Source: Mycobacterium stomatepiae
Lineage (GTDB): Bacteria > Actinomycetota > Actinomycetes > Mycobacteriales > Mycobacteriaceae
DNA: 64,000 nt
Assembly: GCF_010731715.1 (NCBI RefSeq)
Contig: NZ_AP022587.1
Coordinates: 4,278,001-4,342,000 of the forward strand
Reading direction: 5' to 3'
Below are positions 36,201 to 49,300 of this stretch, one piece after another; positions within the stretch are counted from its first letter, which is position 1; the number at the start of each line of letters is the position of its first letter. A program made the translations under genes and the position numbers. The notes under the pieces are model-generated. The model made no database searches and was not told where the DNA came from. It was given only the letters and a program-made list of their open reading frames with translations.

Positions 36201-39200
36201 GCGGAACGACGCGTGCACCGTCGTCTCGGTGATGCCGTACATGTTGATCAGACGCGGCGACCCGGGATGGCGTTGCAGCCACGTCCGAAGGCGTTGTGGC
36301 TCGAGGGCTTCACCGCCGAACACCACGGTGCGCAGGTTTAGCTTTCTGGCAAGGTCGGGCTGTAGCGCGTCGGCCGTTTGCAGCGCATAGAACGCCGTCG
36401 GGGTACGGCTCAGCACGCCGACATCTTCGGCGACCAGTAGGGCGTGGAAGTCCTCGGGCGACCGGGCCACCGATTCGGGCACCACCACCAACCGCCCGCC
36501 ATGCAACAACGCACCCCAGATCTCCCACACGGAGAAGTCGAAGGCCAGCGAATGGCATTGCGTCCATACCTGTTCCATCTCCAGCTCGCCCTCCAGCGAG
36601 TACAGCAGCTGGGTCACATTGCGGTGCGGGACGGCCACGCCCTTCGGAGTGCCGGTGGTCCCCGATGTGTAGATCAGGTAGGCGATGTCGTCGGGGTCCG
36701 GCGTCGGCAGTGGACTGCACGGGTACCCGGAGAGGCGCGGGTCGTCGACCGATACGACTGCCAGGTCGTACCCGTCCAGCCGATCGCAGAGCGCGGCAGT
36801 GGTGATCGCCGCGACCGGCTTGGCATCGGCAATCATGAATCCGATCCGGGCGTCGGGGTAGGTCGGGTCGATCGCCAGGTAGGCCGCCCCGGTCTTCAGC
36901 ACCGCCAGGATCGCGATGATCGCCTCGGTGGAACGGGTAAACAGCAGTGCTACAGCCTGTCCCGGTCCGGCCCCGTGCGCGGTCAACAGATATGCCAACC
37001 GGTTCGCGTCCTCGTCGAGTTCCCGATAGGTCATCGACAGCCCCGCGAAGGTCACCGCCAGCGCCCGGGGGGTGCGTGCCACCTGCTCGGCCCACCGCCC
37101 CGGAATCGACGCGGCCGGCGGCGCGGGCAGAGACAACACCGCCCGGTTGCCCCAATCATCCAGACGCGCATACTCGTCGACCTCGAGCAGATCCGCCGAC
37201 GACACCCGCCGGGTGGTGTCGGTGGTCATGGCCACCAGTACCCGCTGCAGTCGTTCGACCAACGCGCTGATGGTGGCCGCGTCGAACACGTCGGTGCGAT
37301 ATTCGACCGTCCCGCCGATCCCGGTGGGTTCACCTGTATCACCCCAGTGTTCGGCCAGGTGGAACACCAAATCCATTCGGGCGGTTTGGGTGTGCATGGG
37401 CAGCTGGGTGACGTGCAGATCATCCAGGACCAATCCGCTGTCGGGATCGACCCGGTGTCCTGGGGCGCTCTGCCAGGCCAGCATCACCTGGATCAGCGGG
37501 TGATGAGTCAGGGAGCGGGTGGGGTTGATCCGCTCCACCAGGACTTCGAACGGGACGTCCTGATGCTCGTAGGCGGCCAGGCTGCGCCGACGCACCTGCG
37601 CCAGCAGCTCGGCGAACGTCGGATCGCCCGCCACGTCGACGCGCAGCACCAGGGTGTTGACGAAGAAGCCGACCAGCTCATCGAGTGCGAGGTCACGGCG
37701 CCCGGCGATCGGAAAGCCCACCGCCACATCGGAACTCGCGCTGACCGCCGATAGCAAAACCGCCAAAGCGGCCTGCACCACCATGAAGCTGGTCGCGTTG
37801 TGCTCCCGGGCGATCTTCCGGATTCGGTGTTGCAATTCGGCGGGCCACTGCAGCGCGACGTTGGAGCCGCGGTAGTCGGCGACCAGCGGGTAGGGCCGAT
37901 CGGTGGGCAGCTGCAACTGCTCGGGCATCCCGGCTAGCGCGTGTTCCCAGTAGGCCAGCTGGGCGGCGATCGGGCTGTCGGCGTCGGCCAGCTCACCGAA
38001 TTGTTTGCGTTGCCAAAGGGTGTAGTCGACGTACTGGACCGGCAACGGCGGCTGTTGTGGATCACGGCGCTGCCGTCGAGTGCGGTACGCCTCGCTGATA
38101 TCCCGGGCCATCGGCGCCAGTGACCAACCGTCAAACGCGATGTGGTGCACCACAATCCCGACGTAATACTCCTCGGGCGTCACCGAGTAGATCTGCGCAC
38201 GGATCGGGATCTCGGATGACAGATCGAACCGGTATTTCGCCAGTGCCACCATTTCGGAGACCATGTGGTGTCGCGCCAGCGGTACCACCGCGTCCCGCCC
38301 GCGGCGCCACATTCCGGGCTCGGCCGGCAGCACCTCCTGGTACGGCACGCCGTCGATCTCGACGAAGATGGTGCGCAGCGATTCGTGGCGGGCGATGACG
38401 TCGTCGAGGGCCGCGTCGAGCGCCTCGATGTCCAGTGCGCCGTTGATCCGGAATGCCGTCGGCATATTGTAGGTCGCCACCCCGCCCTCGAACCGGTAGG
38501 GGAACCATAGCCGGGATTGGGCGAACGACAGCGGTACCAGTGCCGGCCGCTGGCCCGCGATCAGCGGCTTACGCCGGCCGGCAGGGTCGGTGCCGATGCG
38601 GGGCGCCAGCCGGGCGATGGTGGGTGCGTCGAACAGGGTGTGTACTTCGAGGTCCGCGTCGAGAGCGGAGTTGATGGCGGTGATCAGCCGCATCGCCGAG
38701 AGGGAATCGCCGCCGAGGTCGAAGAACGACTCGTCGGTCCCGACGCGCTCGAGTCCGAGGACCTGGGTGTAGATGCCCGCCAGGATTTCTTCTTTCGCGT
38801 TGGCCGGGGCGCGGTAATCGCCGGCGGCGTGGTAGTCCGGCGCGGGCAACGCGCGAACGTCGAGTTTGCCGTTTGTCGTCAGCGGCAGGGTCTCGAGCAC
38901 CACGATGGCGCCGGGGATCATGTAGGCAGGTAGCTTGTCGGCCAACGCGTTTCGCAGCTCGGCCGGGTCGGCCGCTCCGGTGACGTACCCGAATACGCGG
39001 GTGGCGCCCGTCGCGTCTTCGCGGGTGATGGCCGCCGCTTGTTCGACGCCGTCCAAACCGGCTAGGGCCGTTTGGATTTCACCGAGTTCGATGCGGTAGC
39101 CGCGGATCTTGACCTGCTCGTCGGCACGCCCCACGTAGTCCAGCTGCCCATCGGGATGCCAGCGCACCAGGTCGCCGGTGCGATACATCCGGGCGCCTCG

Positions 39201-42200
39201 CTCGCCGAACGGGCACGCCACAAACCGCGACGCGGTCAGCGCCGAGCGGCGCAGGTATCCGGATGCCACACCGTCTCCGGCGACATACAACTCGCCGACC
39301 ACCCCGATGGGGACCGGGCGCAGCCAGTCGTCAAGCACGAACAGTGCCGCGGTCGGGACCGGCCCACCGATGGGCGCCGCTCCCGACCCCGCGGTGAGCG
39401 GCGCGCTCATCGAGGCGTAGACCGTGACTTCGGTGGGACCGTAGGCGTTGATCACCACGCGGCCATCCGCCCACTGATCGACGACATCGGCGGGGCAGGC
39501 TTCCCCGCCCAGCAGCACCGCCACCGAATCCAATTGGCTCGGCGTCAACGCAGCTGCGGCTGAGGGAGTTTGAGTCAGGACGGTGACGCCTTCGCTGATC
39601 AGCAGCCGGTGGAAGTCGCCGGGGGACGCGGTGACCGACTCCGGCACCACGACCAGTCGCCCGCCGCCGAGCAGAGCGGCCCAGATCTCCCACACCGAGA
39701 AGTCGAAGCCGTAGGAGTGGCATTGTGTCCACACCTGCGCCAGCGGCAGATGCGTGGGTGTCGAACTGGCCAGGTGTGCCAGATTGCGATGGGTGACGGC
39801 AACGCCTTTGGGGACACCGGTGGTGCCCGAGGTGTAGATCAGGTACGCGATATCGTCGGGCGAGGGTGGCGGCGGGGCGGTGACGGGCCGGGTGCCCAAG
39901 CCGGGGTCGTCGGCGTCGACGACCCCTAGCTGGTATCCGTCTAGTCGCGGACGCAGATCGGCTACGGTCAGCGCGGTGATCGGCGCCGCGTCGGCGAGCA
40001 TGAGCGCGATCCGCTCGTCGGGCAGTGCCGGGTCGAGCGCCAGATAGGCCGCGCCGGTCTTGAGCACCGCGAGCATGGCGATGATCGCCGTGGGTGAGCG
40101 CGAAAACAGCAGCGCCACAGACTGTCCCGGAGCGGCCCCCTGGCTGGCCAGCAGGTGCGCCAACCGGTTGGCGGCCTCATCCAGTTCACGATAGGTGTGT
40201 GAGCCTCCCTGGAAGCTGACGGCGACCGCGTCCGGGTCGCGCTGCACGTGCTCGGCGAACAACTCCGGAATCGACACCGGCGCGGGCGCGCGGCGGGTCA
40301 ACGCCGCGCGGTTACCGACCTCATCCATCAGCGCCCGCTCGTCGGAGTCCAACAGCTCAATCGACGACAACCTGCGGGTGGGCTCGGTGATCATCGCCAG
40401 CAGGACGTCGTGCAGTTGCAGAATGAGCATGTCGATGCTGTCCGCGGCGAACACGTCGGTGTTGTATTCGACCCGCAGACCAAGCTCGTTGCCGGGCATG
40501 GCCTGCAGCGTCAGCGGGTAGTGGTTGTATTCGCGCGCCGTCATCTCGGTGATGGCCAGCCCGTCGATGCCGGCCAGGTTGGCGGCATCGACGGGGTAGT
40601 TCTCGAACACGAACAACGTGTCGAAGAGTTGGTCGTGGCCCGTGACACGGTGGATCTCGGATAGCGCCAGGTGCTGATGCTCGAGGGTGTGGTTGTTGGC
40701 GCGGTGCAGTTGGTCGAGCAGGTCGGCGGTCGTGGTCAGCGGCGTGCAGTGGGCCCGCACCGGGACGGTGTTGATCAGCAGGCCCACCATCGAATCGGCT
40801 CCGGGAAGCTCGGTGGGACGACCGGAGACCGCGGTGCCGAACGCGACATCGTGCTGGCCGGTCAGCCACATCAGCAGCTGCGCCCAGCCGACCTGCAGCA
40901 CGGTGTTGAGGGTGGTGTGATGTGCGCGGGCCAGGTCGCTCAGCGACTGTGTCAACGGTTGGCTGACGCGAGACGTCTGTACTCCGCGTCGCCCCAACCC
41001 GATTCGGGCCGGCGGGCCCACCATGGTGGGAATCGCGAAGTCCGCGAACGCTTCTCGCCAGGCTTCCCGCGCGCAGTCGATGTCTCGTTCGGCCAGCCAG
41101 GTGACGAACCGCCGGTAGGGCGGGGATGCGGGGAGCCGGTGCCCGAAATAGCCGGCGAAGATTTCCTGCGCCAGGATCGGCAGCGACCAGCCGTCGAGCA
41201 CGATGTGGTGATTGGTCAGCACCAGGCGATGACGGTCGTTGGCGGTGCGGATCAGGGCGACCCGGAATGCCGGGGGCTGTGTCAGATCGCAGACCGCGGC
41301 GCGTTCGGCGGCTGCTATCCGCTCGACCGACTGCGCATCGTCGCCGAGTTCGATGTACTGCCACGCCGGCTCCGGATCGGCCGGGATGACCTGGATCGGT
41401 TCGTCGAATTGGCGGCAGAATCGGGCGGCCAGGTTCGGGTGCCGCCCGACCACGGCATGCACGGCCCGGCGCAGCCGGTCGGGCTCCAGCGGGCCGGTCA
41501 CGGTGATGGCCAGCTGCATCGCGTAGACGTCGTCGGTGTCGCCGTGGATTGTGTTGGCGTGGAACAGCAGTCCCTGCTGCAGCGGGGTGAGCGGCAAGAT
41601 GTCGGCGATGTAGCCCTGTTGGCACAGCTCGTCGATCTGTTGCTGGGTCAGGTGGGCCGGGAGGATGTCGGACGGGGTGAGTCCGCCTCCGCCGTGTTGG
41701 ACGTGAGCGCAGATTCCGGTCAGGGCGTCGAACCACAATTGGCTGAGCCGGCCGATCTGCGGTCCGTCGATGGTCGAGGGTGCCCAGGTCCAGGTGGCGT
41801 TCAGGCGGGGGCCGGCGTCGGTGTCGAGCGTGCTGGCGTTGAGTTCGACCGTGTGTCCCAACGGCATTGGGATGGCCGAGGATGCCGCGGCCATCGAGAG
41901 GCCGTCCTGGCTGATCTGCCACAGCTCGTCGGAGAGTTCGGCCGTGCCGCCGAGCCTTCCGAGATAGTTGAACCCGATCGCCGGGTCGGCGCCGATGAGC
42001 TCGACCTCGGGGTTGAGGTAGCGCAGCAGTCCGTAGGTCAGTCCGTCGGGCAGGGCGCGCAGCTGCTCCTTGGCCTTTTTGACCAGCGCACCCAGCGCCG
42101 ATTCGCCAGCGAGCACCTGTGCCCAGTTCAAGCCGGAAACACTCAGTGCCACTGGGTATTTGGTGGTGAACCAACCGACGGTGCGCGACAGGTCGATATC

Positions 42201-45200
42201 GCCGGCCAGTTCCTCGTGGCGGCCGTGGCCTTCGACGTCGATGCAGATCTGCTCACTGTCGGTGTCCAGGAATTCCGCCCACGCCAACCCGAACGCGATC
42301 AACAGAATGTCCTGCACGCCGGCGTGAAACGCGGCGGGTACCTCGCCCAGCAGCATTCGGGTGGTGTCGGCATCCAGCTGCACCGACATCTGACCGGCAC
42401 TGGCATAGGTGTCGAGCTCGGGGTTGGGCGCGGGCAGCGCCGGCGGAACGGCCGTCATGCGCCTCCAGGTCGCGGCGTGCTCGACGACCTTCGCGGCGCG
42501 GGCGTGTTCGGCCAGCAGTGCCGACCACCGGGCGAACGATGTTCCGCCGGCGGGGAGCGCGATCGGCTGCCCGTTGTGCAGCTGACCCCAGGCGATGTTG
42601 ATGTCCTCCAAAAGAATTCGCCAGGATACCGCGTCGACGGCCAGGTGGTGGATGATCAGCATCAGCTGACCGGTGGAGGTGGCCCACACCGCGCTGAGCA
42701 TCGTCCCGGTGGCCGGGTTCAACCGCGCCCGGGCCGCGGCCAGCGCCGCTTCGGACAGCGCGTCCACGGTGATCAGGCACGCGCGGGCATCCACCGAGCC
42801 GACCTCGGGCACCTGCAACGACTCGTCGTTGTCGACGCGCAGCCGCAGCATGGCGTGCCGATCCAGCAGCGCCTGCAGAACCACCACCACGGCGTCTTCG
42901 GTCACCGCGGCGGGTGCTTGAATCACCATCGCCTGGTTGAAATCGTCGACCGGGCGGTCGCTGTTCAGTAGCCAGCGCATGATCGGGGTGGTCACCGCCG
43001 GCCCGATTCCTTCGTCGGCGACCGCGTTGTCGCTCGCCACACTGGCGACCTGGGCGAGCCGCGCCACGGTCTGCTCGACGAAAATATCGCGCGGACGGCA
43101 CAACACACCGGCGGCCCGGGCCCGCGCGACCACCTGCATCGACAAAATGCTGTCGCCGCCCAGATCGAAGAAGGAGTCGTCGATTCCGACCCGCTCGACG
43201 CCCAGGACTTGCGCGTAGATCGTGGCCAGGATCTCCTCGGTCGCGGTGCCGGGGGCGCGATAGTGATCGCCCTCGCGATATTCCGGCGCGGGCAAGGCGC
43301 GGATGTCGAGTTTCCCATTGACCGTCAGTGGCAGTGCCTCGATTCCCACCACGGCCGACGGGACCATGTACGGTGGTAGCAGATCGGCCAGCGCCGCGCG
43401 TATCTTGGCGGGATCGGCGGAGCCCGTGATGTAGCCGACCAGGCGGGCGGCGCCGGGGCGGTCTTCGCGGGTGACCACCACCGCCTGATCCACACCGGTC
43501 AAACCGGCTAGCGCTGAACGAATTTCGCCGAGCTCGATACGATAGCCGCGGATCTTGACCTGCTCGTCGGCCCGCCCGATGTAGTCCAGCTGCCCGTCGG
43601 CCCGCCAGCGCACCAAGTCGCCGGTGCGATACATTCTTTGTCCAGATGATCCCGCCCCCGCGAACGGGCAGGCGCCGAATCGTGACGCGGTCAGCGCGGC
43701 TCGCCCCAGGTATCCGCACGCCACCCCATCACCGGCGATGTACAACTCGCCGACCACACCGATGGGCGCCGGGCGCAACCAGCCATCGAGGACGAACAGC
43801 GCCGCCGTCGACACCGGCGCGCCGATCGGCACCACGGCCGTGCGCGGCGTCAACGGTGCGCTCATCGACGCGTACACGGTGGCCTCGCTGGGGCCGTAGG
43901 CATTGATCACCACGCGGCCGTTCGCCCATTGCCGCACCACCTCGGCCGGGCAGGGCTCCCCACCCAGCAGCAGCGCCGTCGACTCCAGCCGCTGCGGGGC
44001 CAATGCCACTACAGCGGAAGGGGTTTGGGTCAGCACGTTGACCTGTTCGCGTACCAACAGGGTGTGGAAATCTTCGGGTGAGGCCGTCACCGCCTCGGGC
44101 ACCACCACCAGTCGTGCGCCGCCGAGCAGTGCGGCCCAGATCTCCCATACCGAGAAGTCGAACGCATACGAGTGGCATTGTGTCCACACCTGCGGGTTCG
44201 GTAGCTCTCGGGGCGTCGACTGAGCCAGGTGCGCCAGGTTACGGTGCGTGACCGCAACGCCTTTGGGGGTCCCGGTGGTGCCGGATGTGTAGACGAGGTA
44301 GGCGATCTCGTCTCCGGACGGGACCGGTAGTGCGGTGACGGGCTGGGTTTCCACGGCGGGGTCGTCGCTGATGATCACCGCAAGTTGGTGCCCGTCCAGC
44401 CGGGGGTGCAGCTGCCGGGTGGTGATCGCGGCGGTCGGTGCGGCGTCGGTGAGCATGAAATTGATGCGCGCGTCGGGCAGCGTGGGGTCGATCGCCAGGT
44501 AGGCTGCGCCCGCCTTGAGCACCGCCAGCATCGCGACGATCGCGTCGGCCGATCGCTGCATCACCAGCACGACACACTGTCCGGCCCGCACGCCGTTGGC
44601 GGTCAGCAAGTGCGCCAACCGGTTCGAGGCCTCATCGAGGTCGCGGTAGGTCAGCGAGCGGGTCTCGAAGGTGATCGCCACCGCCTCGGGCGCTCGGGTG
44701 ACGTGTTCGGCGAACAGCGCCGGGACCGACTTCGCGGTCGCGGTGGGCCGGGTCAGTACCGCTCGGTTGCCGATCTCGTCGAGGCGGGCCCGCTCGCTTG
44801 CGTCCAACAATCGGATCGAGGAGCACCGCTGGCTGGGGCTTTCGGTGAGCGCTTCGAGCACCCGTTCCAAGCGCTGGACCAGGGTGGCGATGCTGTCGGC
44901 GTCGAACACGTCGGTGCGGTATTCCACCGTCCCGGAGATCCCGGCGGGCTCGCCGGCGCGGGACCAACGTTCGACCAGAGAGAACGCCAAATCCATTCGC
45001 GCGGTGTGGGTGTCAATCGGCAGCGGGGTGACCTGCACGTCACCCAGTGCCAGCCCGGATGCGGGGTCGTCACCGTGGAGGTTTTGCCAGCCCAGCATCA
45101 CTTGAACCAGCGGGTGATGGGTGAGGCTGCGGGTGGGGTTGAGGCGTTCGACGAGGACTTCGAAGGGGACGTCTTGGTGCTCGTAGGCGGCCAGGCTGCG

Positions 45201-46373
45201 CTCCCGGACCTGGGCCAACAGCTCGGTCACGGTGGGATCGCCATCGACCTCGACGCGTAGCACCAGAGTGTTGACGAAGAAGCCGACCAACTCATCGAGT
45301 GCCGCGTCGCGACGTCCGGCGATCGGGAAGCCCACGGCCACGTCGGAACTGGCTCCAACGGCCGAGAGCAGAACCGCCAAGGCCGCCTGGACCACCATGA
45401 AGCTGGTCGCGTTGTGCTCGCGGGCCAGCGCGCGCACCCGCTGCTGCAATTCGGCGGGCCACTCGATGGCCATGGAGGCGCCATGCTGGTTCGCCACCGC
45501 CGGGTAGGGCCGATCGGTGGGAAGCGTCAGTCGCTCTGGGATTCCGGCCAGGGCGGCTTCCCAGTAGGACAGCTGGGCGGCGATGGGGCTGTCGGCGTCG
45601 TCGAGACGACCGAACTGCTTGTGCTGCCACAGCGTGTAATCCGGGTATTGCACCGGCAATTGCGTCCAGCGCGGTGCCGCTCCCGCACACCGCGCCGCAT
45701 ACGCCTCGCCCAGATCGCGCACCAACGGAGCGACCGACGAGCCGTCGGCCGCGATGTGGTGCACCACCCCCACCAGGACATGCTCATTTCTGGAGAAACG
45801 GAAAAGTGTTGCCCGTAATGGAATCTCGCTGGTCAGATCGAAGGTGTAGCGTGTCGCGGCCTCGATCGCCGCGTCTTGCTTGGCCGCGGACCAATGCCTG
45901 GAATCCACTACCTGCCAACCGAACTCGGCTTGCTCCGGTTCGACCACCACCTGCTGGGGGACGCCTTCGGGTGCCACGAACAGGGTGCGCAGACTCTCAT
46001 GACGGGTGACAACGTCGGCGATCGCGGCGCCCAGCGCGCCGATGTCAAGCCTTCCGGTCAGCCGCAATGCGACCGCCATGTTGTAGACCGGCGACGGCCC
46101 TTGCAGTTGATCGAGGAACCACAATCGGGATTGGGCAAAGGATAACGGCAGCACGGCGGGCCGCTTGCCCGCCGCCAACGGTTCCAGCCACCCACGGCCG
46201 CTGCCGATGCGCGGCGCCAACCGGGCGATCGTGGGTGCGTCGAACAGGGTGTGCACTTGCAGGCCCGCGTCGAGGCCGGAGTTGATCGTGGCGATCAGCC
46301 GCATCGCCAACAGCGAGTCGCCGCCGAGGTCGAAGAAGGAGTCGTCGACGCCAACCTGTTCGACACCGAGCAC
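33300..46373 (-). CDS. Nonribosomal peptide synthetase, C-terminal part (T3 to thioesterase)
   Basis: A 4,357-codon frame, extended upstream to about 46,525 where it meets the first part. Approximate residues: T3 1-60 ([10 protein letters not shown]); C4 60-530 (HHIAADG); A4 545-1035; T4 1040-1105 ([10 protein letters not shown]); E4 1120-1565 ([11 protein letters not shown]); C5 1570-2015 (HHIVLDG); A5 2030-2515; T5 2520-2595; C6 2605-3080 (HHIAFDG); A6 from 3090, interrupted after [10 protein letters not shown] by an N-methyltransferase at 3530-3810 ([12 protein letters not shown]) and resuming at 3915; T6 near 4000; type I thioesterase 4080-4357 (GWSFGG, STHLEM). A6 pocket residues read D-F-W-S-V-G-M-V-H, the known threonine signature. 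The GTG start at 46373 is only a formal start; this is one enzyme with the next entry. Confidence 0.93.
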   Translation of the reverse strand: MLGVEQVGVDDSFFDLGGDSLLAMRLIATINSGLDAGLQVHTLFDAPTIARLAPRIGSGRGWLEPLAAGKRPAVLPLSFAQSRLWFLDQLQGPSPVYNMAVALRLTGRLDIGALGAAIADVVTRHESLRTLFVAPEGVPQQVVVEPEQAEFGWQVVDSRHWSAAKQDAAIEAATRYTFDLTSEIPLRATLFRFSRNEHVLVGVVHHIAADGSSVAPLVRDLGEAYAARCAGAAPRWTQLPVQYPDYTLWQHKQFGRLDDADSPIAAQLSYWEAALAGIPERLTLPTDRPYPAVANQHGASMAIEWPAELQQRVRALAREHNATSFMVVQAALAVLLSAVGASSDVAVGFPIAGRRDAALDELVGFFVNTLVLRVEVDGDPTVTELLAQVRERSLAAYEHQDVPFEVLVERLNPTRSLTHHPLVQVMLGWQNLHGDDPASGLALGDVQVTPLPIDTHTARMDLAFSLVERWSRAGEPAGISGTVEYRTDVFDADSIATLVQRLERVLEALTESPSQRCSSIRLLDASERARLDEIGNRAVLTRPTATAKSVPALFAEHVTRAPEAVAITFETRSLTYRDLDEASNRLAHLLTANGVRAGQCVVLVMQRSADAIVAMLAVLKAGAAYLAIDPTLPDARINFMLTDAAPTAAITTRQLHPRLDGHQLAVIISDDPAVETQPVTALPVPSGDEIAYLVYTSGTTGTPKGVAVTHRNLAHLAQSTPRELPNPQVWTQCHSYAFDFSVWEIWAALLGGARLVVVPEAVTASPEDFHTLLVREQVNVLTQTPSAVVALAPQRLESTALLLGGEPCPAEVVRQWANGRVVINAYGPSEATVYASMSAPLTPRTAVVPIGAPVSTAALFVLDGWLRPAPIGVVGELYIAGDGVACGYLGRAALTASRFGACPFAGAGSSGQRMYRTGDLVRWRADGQLDYIGRADEQVKIRGYRIELGEIRSALAGLTGVDQAVVVTREDRPGAARLVGYITGSADPAKIRAALADLLPPYMVPSAVVGIEALPLTVNGKLDIRALPAPEYREGDHYRAPGTATEEILATIYAQVLGVERVGIDDSFFDLGGDSILSMQVVARARAAGVLCRPRDIFVEQTVARLAQVASVASDNAVADEGIGPAVTTPIMRWLLNSDRPVDDFNQAMVIQAPAAVTEDAVVVVLQALLDRHAMLRLRVDNDESLQVPEVGSVDARACLITVDALSEAALAAARARLNPATGTMLSAVWATSTGQLMLIIHHLAVDAVSWRILLEDINIAWGQLHNGQPIALPAGGTSFARWSALLAEHARAAKVVEHAATWRRMTAVPPALPAPNPELDTYASAGQMSVQLDADTTRMLLGEVPAAFHAGVQDILLIAFGLAWAEFLDTDSEQICIDVEGHGRHEELAGDIDLSRTVGWFTTKYPVALSVSGLNWAQVLAGESALGALVKKAKEQLRALPDGLTYGLLRYLNPEVELIGADPAIGFNYLGRLGGTAELSDELWQISQDGLSMAAASSAIPMPLGHTVELNASTLDTDAGPRLNATWTWAPSTIDGPQIGRLSQLWFDALTGICAHVQHGGGGLTPSDILPAHLTQQQIDELCQQGYIADILPLTPLQQGLLFHANTIHGDTDDVYAMQLAITVTGPLEPDRLRRAVHAVVGRHPNLAARFCRQFDEPIQVIPADPEPAWQYIELGDDAQSVERIAAAERAAVCDLTQPPAFRVALIRTANDRHRLVLTNHHIVLDGWSLPILAQEIFAGYFGHRLPASPPYRRFVTWLAERDIDCAREAWREAFADFAIPTMVGPPARIGLGRRGVQTSRVSQPLTQSLSDLARAHHTTLNTVLQVGWAQLLMWLTGQHDVAFGTAVSGRPTELPGADSMVGLLINTVPVRAHCTPLTTTADLLDQLHRANNHTLEHQHLALSEIHRVTGHDQLFDTLFVFENYPVDAANLAGIDGLAITEMTAREYNHYPLTLQAMPGNELGLRVEYNTDVFAADSIDMLILQLHDVLLAMITEPTRRLSSIELLDSDERALMDEVGNRAALTRRAPAPVSIPELFAEHVQRDPDAVAVSFQGGSHTYRELDEAANRLAHLLASQGAAPGQSVALLFSRSPTAIIAMLAVLKTGAAYLALDPALPDERIALMLADAAPITALTVADLRPRLDGYQLGVVDADDPGLGTRPVTAPPPPSPDDIAYLIYTSGTTGVPKGVAVTHRNLAHLASSTPTHLPLAQVWTQCHSYGFDFSVWEIWAALLGGGRLVVVPESVTASPGDFHRLLISEGVTVLTQTPSAAAALTPSQLDSVAVLLGGEACPADVVDQWADGRVVINAYGPTEVTVYASMSAPLTAGSGAAPIGGPVPTAALFVLDDWLRPVPIGVVGELYVAGDGVASGYLRRSALTASRFVACPFGERGARMYRTGDLVRWHPDGQLDYVGRADEQVKIRGYRIELGEIQTALAGLDGVEQAAAITREDATGATRVFGYVTGAADPAELRNALADKLPAYMIPGAIVVLETLPLTTNGKLDVRALPAPDYHAAGDYRAPANAKEEILAGIYTQVLGLERVGTDESFFDLGGDSLSAMRLITAINSALDADLEVHTLFDAPTIARLAPRIGTDPAGRRKPLIAGQRPALVPLSFAQSRLWFPYRFEGGVATYNMPTAFRINGALDIEALDAALDDVIARHESLRTIFVEIDGVPYQEVLPAEPGMWRRGRDAVVPLARHHMVSEMVALAKYRFDLSSEIPIRAQIYSVTPEEYYVGIVVHHIAFDGWSLAPMARDISEAYRTRRQRRDPQQPPLPVQYVDYTLWQRKQFGELADADSPIAAQLAYWEHALAGMPEQLQLPTDRPYPLVADYRGSNVALQWPAELQHRIRKIAREHNATSFMVVQAALAVLLSAVSASSDVAVGFPIAGRRDLALDELVGFFVNTLVLRVDVAGDPTFAELLAQVRRRSLAAYEHQDVPFEVLVERINPTRSLTHHPLIQVMLAWQSAPGHRVDPDSGLVLDDLHVTQLPMHTQTARMDLVFHLAEHWGDTGEPTGIGGTVEYRTDVFDAATISALVERLQRVLVAMTTDTTRRVSSADLLEVDEYARLDDWGNRAVLSLPAPPAASIPGRWAEQVARTPRALAVTFAGLSMTYRELDEDANRLAYLLTAHGAGPGQAVALLFTRSTEAIIAILAVLKTGAAYLAIDPTYPDARIGFMIADAKPVAAITTAALCDRLDGYDLAVVSVDDPRLSGYPCSPLPTPDPDDIAYLIYTSGTTGTPKGVAVPHRNVTQLLYSLEGELEMEQVWTQCHSLAFDFSVWEIWGALLHGGRLVVVPESVARSPEDFHALLVAEDVGVLSRTPTAFYALQTADALQPDLARKLNLRTVVFGGEALEPQRLRTWLQRHPGSPRLINMYGITETTVHASFRELVDGDVDSTVSPIGGPLAHLAFFVLDKWLRQVPAGVIGELYVAGAGLANGYVRRADLTASRFLACPFGGPGARMYRTGDLVSWGTDGQLRYVGRADEQVKIRGYRIELGEIESALLACPEVTQAVTTVHHGNAGETLVAYITLRRASTADHDAEIVGQWQGVYDDLYDGRDGVPEFGMDFRGWNSSYTGEPIPLEEMFEWRAATVNRIMALRPRRVLEIGAGSGLLLSQIAPQCERYVATDMSAVAIDNLARSLERLQISWRDRVQLLTHPAHVTEGLPRGYFDTIVVNSVVQYFPNAAYLADLIDSAMELLAPGGAVFLGDIRNHTLQDAFQTGVALARTTTADAAEIRQRVHRAVVSEPELLLAPDFFITWADRHSSAAGLDIQVKRGLADNELNRYRYDVVIRKTPTPVRSMATAPAWTWTECAGLLGLHARLSSLRPPTVRVAGIPRAGLVADVRIEHALADGLPLADALIPPATAPDSVTPEQLHRLGENAGYHVAVTWGAQPGTLDAVFLISGSPALTDLYLPRAETHQRGAHANNPNTNIEITAVRQRLAARLPEYMVPAQVVVLEEFPLTSSGKIDSKALPAPVFAATPFQPPQSETEQIIAGIYAQVLGIERVGVDDSFFDLGGDSLSAMRVIAAVNAALDVHLPVRAMFYAPSVRNLSEQLGTQDSAAEVVGVEVFQEGTGAPLCCIHDGLGLSWSYRALGEYVDCPIIGINQISQDGEAEPVSIRGMAANYADRIQARYPDGPYQLLGWSFGGVVAHELAIELQRRGCVVQSLVLIDPVFSAGKFIAKLNANRAAAKNQTLDEGPILEHLLRTNRIDLPEQSEPLDYRRAEELVQQHGVDFPLPPRQLLELMVHSVKTNQLHLLDHVPGVFDGDTVIFAAARGRTENGRARTRWRGLRTGRAARSQQRLWRPYVAGEIATYSVDSTHLEMLTAETLRAYGEQLRLYLYSRVTLR
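38590..46190 (-). repeat. NRPS two-module unit, second copy (modules 4-5)
   Basis: C4-A4-T4-E4-C5-A5-T5 has the same domain order as modules 2-3. The carrier serines of T3 and T5 lie about 7.6 kb apart (near 46,325 and 38,707), as do those of T1 and T3. The T4 sequence from [18 protein letters not shown] through [18 protein letters not shown] is the same as in T2. Confidence 0.75.
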
Positions 46374-49300
46374 CTGCGCGTAGATGCCGGCGAGGATCTC
46401 CTCGATCGCGGTGGCCGGGGCGCGGTAATCACCGCCAATGCCTTGATATTCGGGCGCCGGCAGGGCACGGACGTCGAGTTTGTCGTTGGGCGTGCGCGGG
46501 AGCGCCTCCAGAGTGACCAGCGCGCCGGCACCATATAAGACGGCAGCCGCTCGACCAACGCGCTGCGCAGCGCGGACGTGTCCGCAGATCCGGTGACGTA
46601 GCCGACGAGTCGTTTGGTGCCGGGGCGGTCCTCGCGGGTGATGACCACCGCCTGCTCGACGCCGTCAAGACTGGCGAGCGCCGTTTGGATTTCGCCGAGT
46701 TCGATGCGGTAACCGCGAATCTTGACCTGATCATCGGCGCGGCCCAGATAGTCGAGTTGATCGTCGGCGCGCCAACGCACCAGGTCGCCGGTGCGATACA
46801 TGCGAGCCCCGGGCTCCCCGTAAGGGCAGGCGATGAATCGGGACGCGGTCAAATCGCAGCGGCCGAGATATCCGCACGCCACCCCGGCGCCGGCCACATA
46901 CAATTCGCCGACCACACCGGGGGGCACCGGACGCAACCAACCGTCGAGCACGAACAGCGCCGCGGTGGATACCGGTGCGCCGATCGGCACGACGGCGGTG
47001 CCCGGTACCAGCGGCGCACTCAGCGAGGCATACACGGTGGCTTCGGTGGGGCCGTAGGCGTTGATCACGACGCGGCCGGATGCCCACTGATCGACCACCT
47101 CGCCGGGGCAGGCTTCCCCGCCCAGCAACACCGCGACCGACTCCAATCCCTGCGGGGGCAACGCCGCTGCGGCCGAGGGAGTTTGGGTCAGCACATTGAC
47201 CTGTTCACGCACCAGCAGAGTGTGGAAGTCCTGCGGCGAGCTGGCCACCGCTTCGGATACCACCACCAGGCGGGCACCCCCGAGCAGCGCGGCCCAAATC
47301 TCCCACACCGAGAAGTCGAAGCCGTAGGAGTGGCATTGCGTCCACACCTGCGCCGCGGGCAGCGCAGCGGGTGCCGATTCGGCCAGGTGGGCCAGGTTGC
47401 GATGAGTGACCGCAACACCTTTGGGGACGCCGGTGGTGCCGGAGGTGTAGATCAGGTACGCGATCTCGTCCGGCGACGGTGTCACTTCCGGTGGACTGGC
47501 GGATTGGAGATCGACGTACGGATCATCGATGTCGATGATCCGTAGGTCTTGCCCGCGCAGACGCGGCCGCAGTTCCGCGGTGGTCAATGCGGCGATCGGC
47601 GCGGCATCGGCGAGCATGAACGCGACGCGGGCGCCGGGATGGGCCGGATCGATCGCGAGATATGCCGCCCCGGTCTTGAGCACCGCCAGCATCGCGACGA
47701 TGGCGTCGGGTGAGCGCGAAAACAGCAGCGCCACAGACTGTCCCGCACCGGCGCCCTCGCAGGCCAGCAGGTGCGCCACCCGGTTGGCGGACTGGTCGAG
47801 CTCACGATAGCTGATCGAGCGGCCGTCGCAGGTGATCGCTATCGCATCGGGCGTACACGCGGCCTGCGCGGTGAACAGTTCCGGCACCGATGCCCGCGTG
47901 GCCGGCCGGGTCAGGGCGCCCCGGTTGCCGATCTCGTCAAGCTGCGCTTGCTCGGCGCCCTCCAGTAGTGGGATCGCCGAAAGCCGTTGGGCGGCATCGA
48001 CGGCCATCGCCGCCAGTACCCGTTGCAGCCGCCTGATCAGCGCCTCGATGGTTTGTGCGTCGAAAATCTCGGTGTCGTATTCGACGCGTAAGCCGAGTTC
48101 GTCGCCGGGCATGGCCTGCAGGGTCAGCGGGTAGTGGTTGAATTCGCGGGCGGTCATCGCCGTGATGGCCAAGCCCTCGGCGAGCACGGTCGACGTGTCG
48201 ATGGGGTAGTTCTCATAGACGAACAGGGTGTCGAAGAGTTGGTCGTGGCCGGTGGCGCGGTGGATTTCGGTGAGCGCCAGGTGCTGGTGTTCGAAGGTGT
48301 GATTGTTGGCGCGGTGCAGCTGTTCGAGCAGGTCGGTCGTCGTGCTGGTCGCGCTGCAGGTGGCGCGCACCGGAACCGTGTTGATCAACAGGCCCACCAT
48401 CGACTCGGATCCCGCCAGCTCGGCGGGACGCCCCGCGACCGCGGTCCCGAAAGCGACATCTTGCTGGCCGGTCAGCCACATCAGCACCTGCGCCCAACCG
48501 GCCTGTAGCACCGTGTTGACGGTGGTGTGGTGCGCACGAGCTAACTCGCCCAGGGCGTGGGTGGCCTGTTCCGACATCGTCGAGACGGCGACGCCGCGGG
48601 GTCCGAGCCTGACGCGGCCCGGCGGACCCACCAGCGTGGGGGAGTCGAAGCCGGCGAAGGCTTCGCGCCAAGCGGCCTGCGCAGCGTCGACCTCGCGGTC
48701 GGTCAGCCAGGCGACGAACCGTCGATACGTCCCGGGCGCGGGTGGTCGCTGCCCGTAGTAGCTCGCGAAGATCTCTCGCGCCAGGATCGGCAGCGACCAG
48801 CCGTCGAGCACGATGTGATGATTCGTCAGCACACACCGGTGCCGGTCGTTGGCGGTGCGGATCAACGCCACCCGGAATGCCGGCGGTTCGGTCAGATCGC
48901 AGACCGCGGCGCGCTCGCTGGCACAGACCTGCTGGATCGATGCCTCGGACTCAAGATCGTAATACCGCCAGGGCACAACGGGATTGGCGAGCATGATCTG
49001 AACCGGTTCGTCGAACTGCCGGCTGAAACGCGCGGTCAGGTTGGGGTGCCGGCTGACCACCACGCTCACGGCGTCGCGCAACCGGTCCGGGTCCAGCGGA
49101 CCGGCAATGGTGAGATCCAGCTGCATCGCGTATAGGTCGTCGGCATTGCCGGTGGCGGCGGCGGCATGGAAGAGCAGCCCCTGCTGCAGCGGGGTGAGCG
49201 GCAGGATATCGGCCACGCGGTCGTCACGACACAGCTCGTCGATCTGCTGCTGGCTCAGGCGGGCCGGGGCGATATCCGATGGCGTCAGTCCGCCTCCGCC

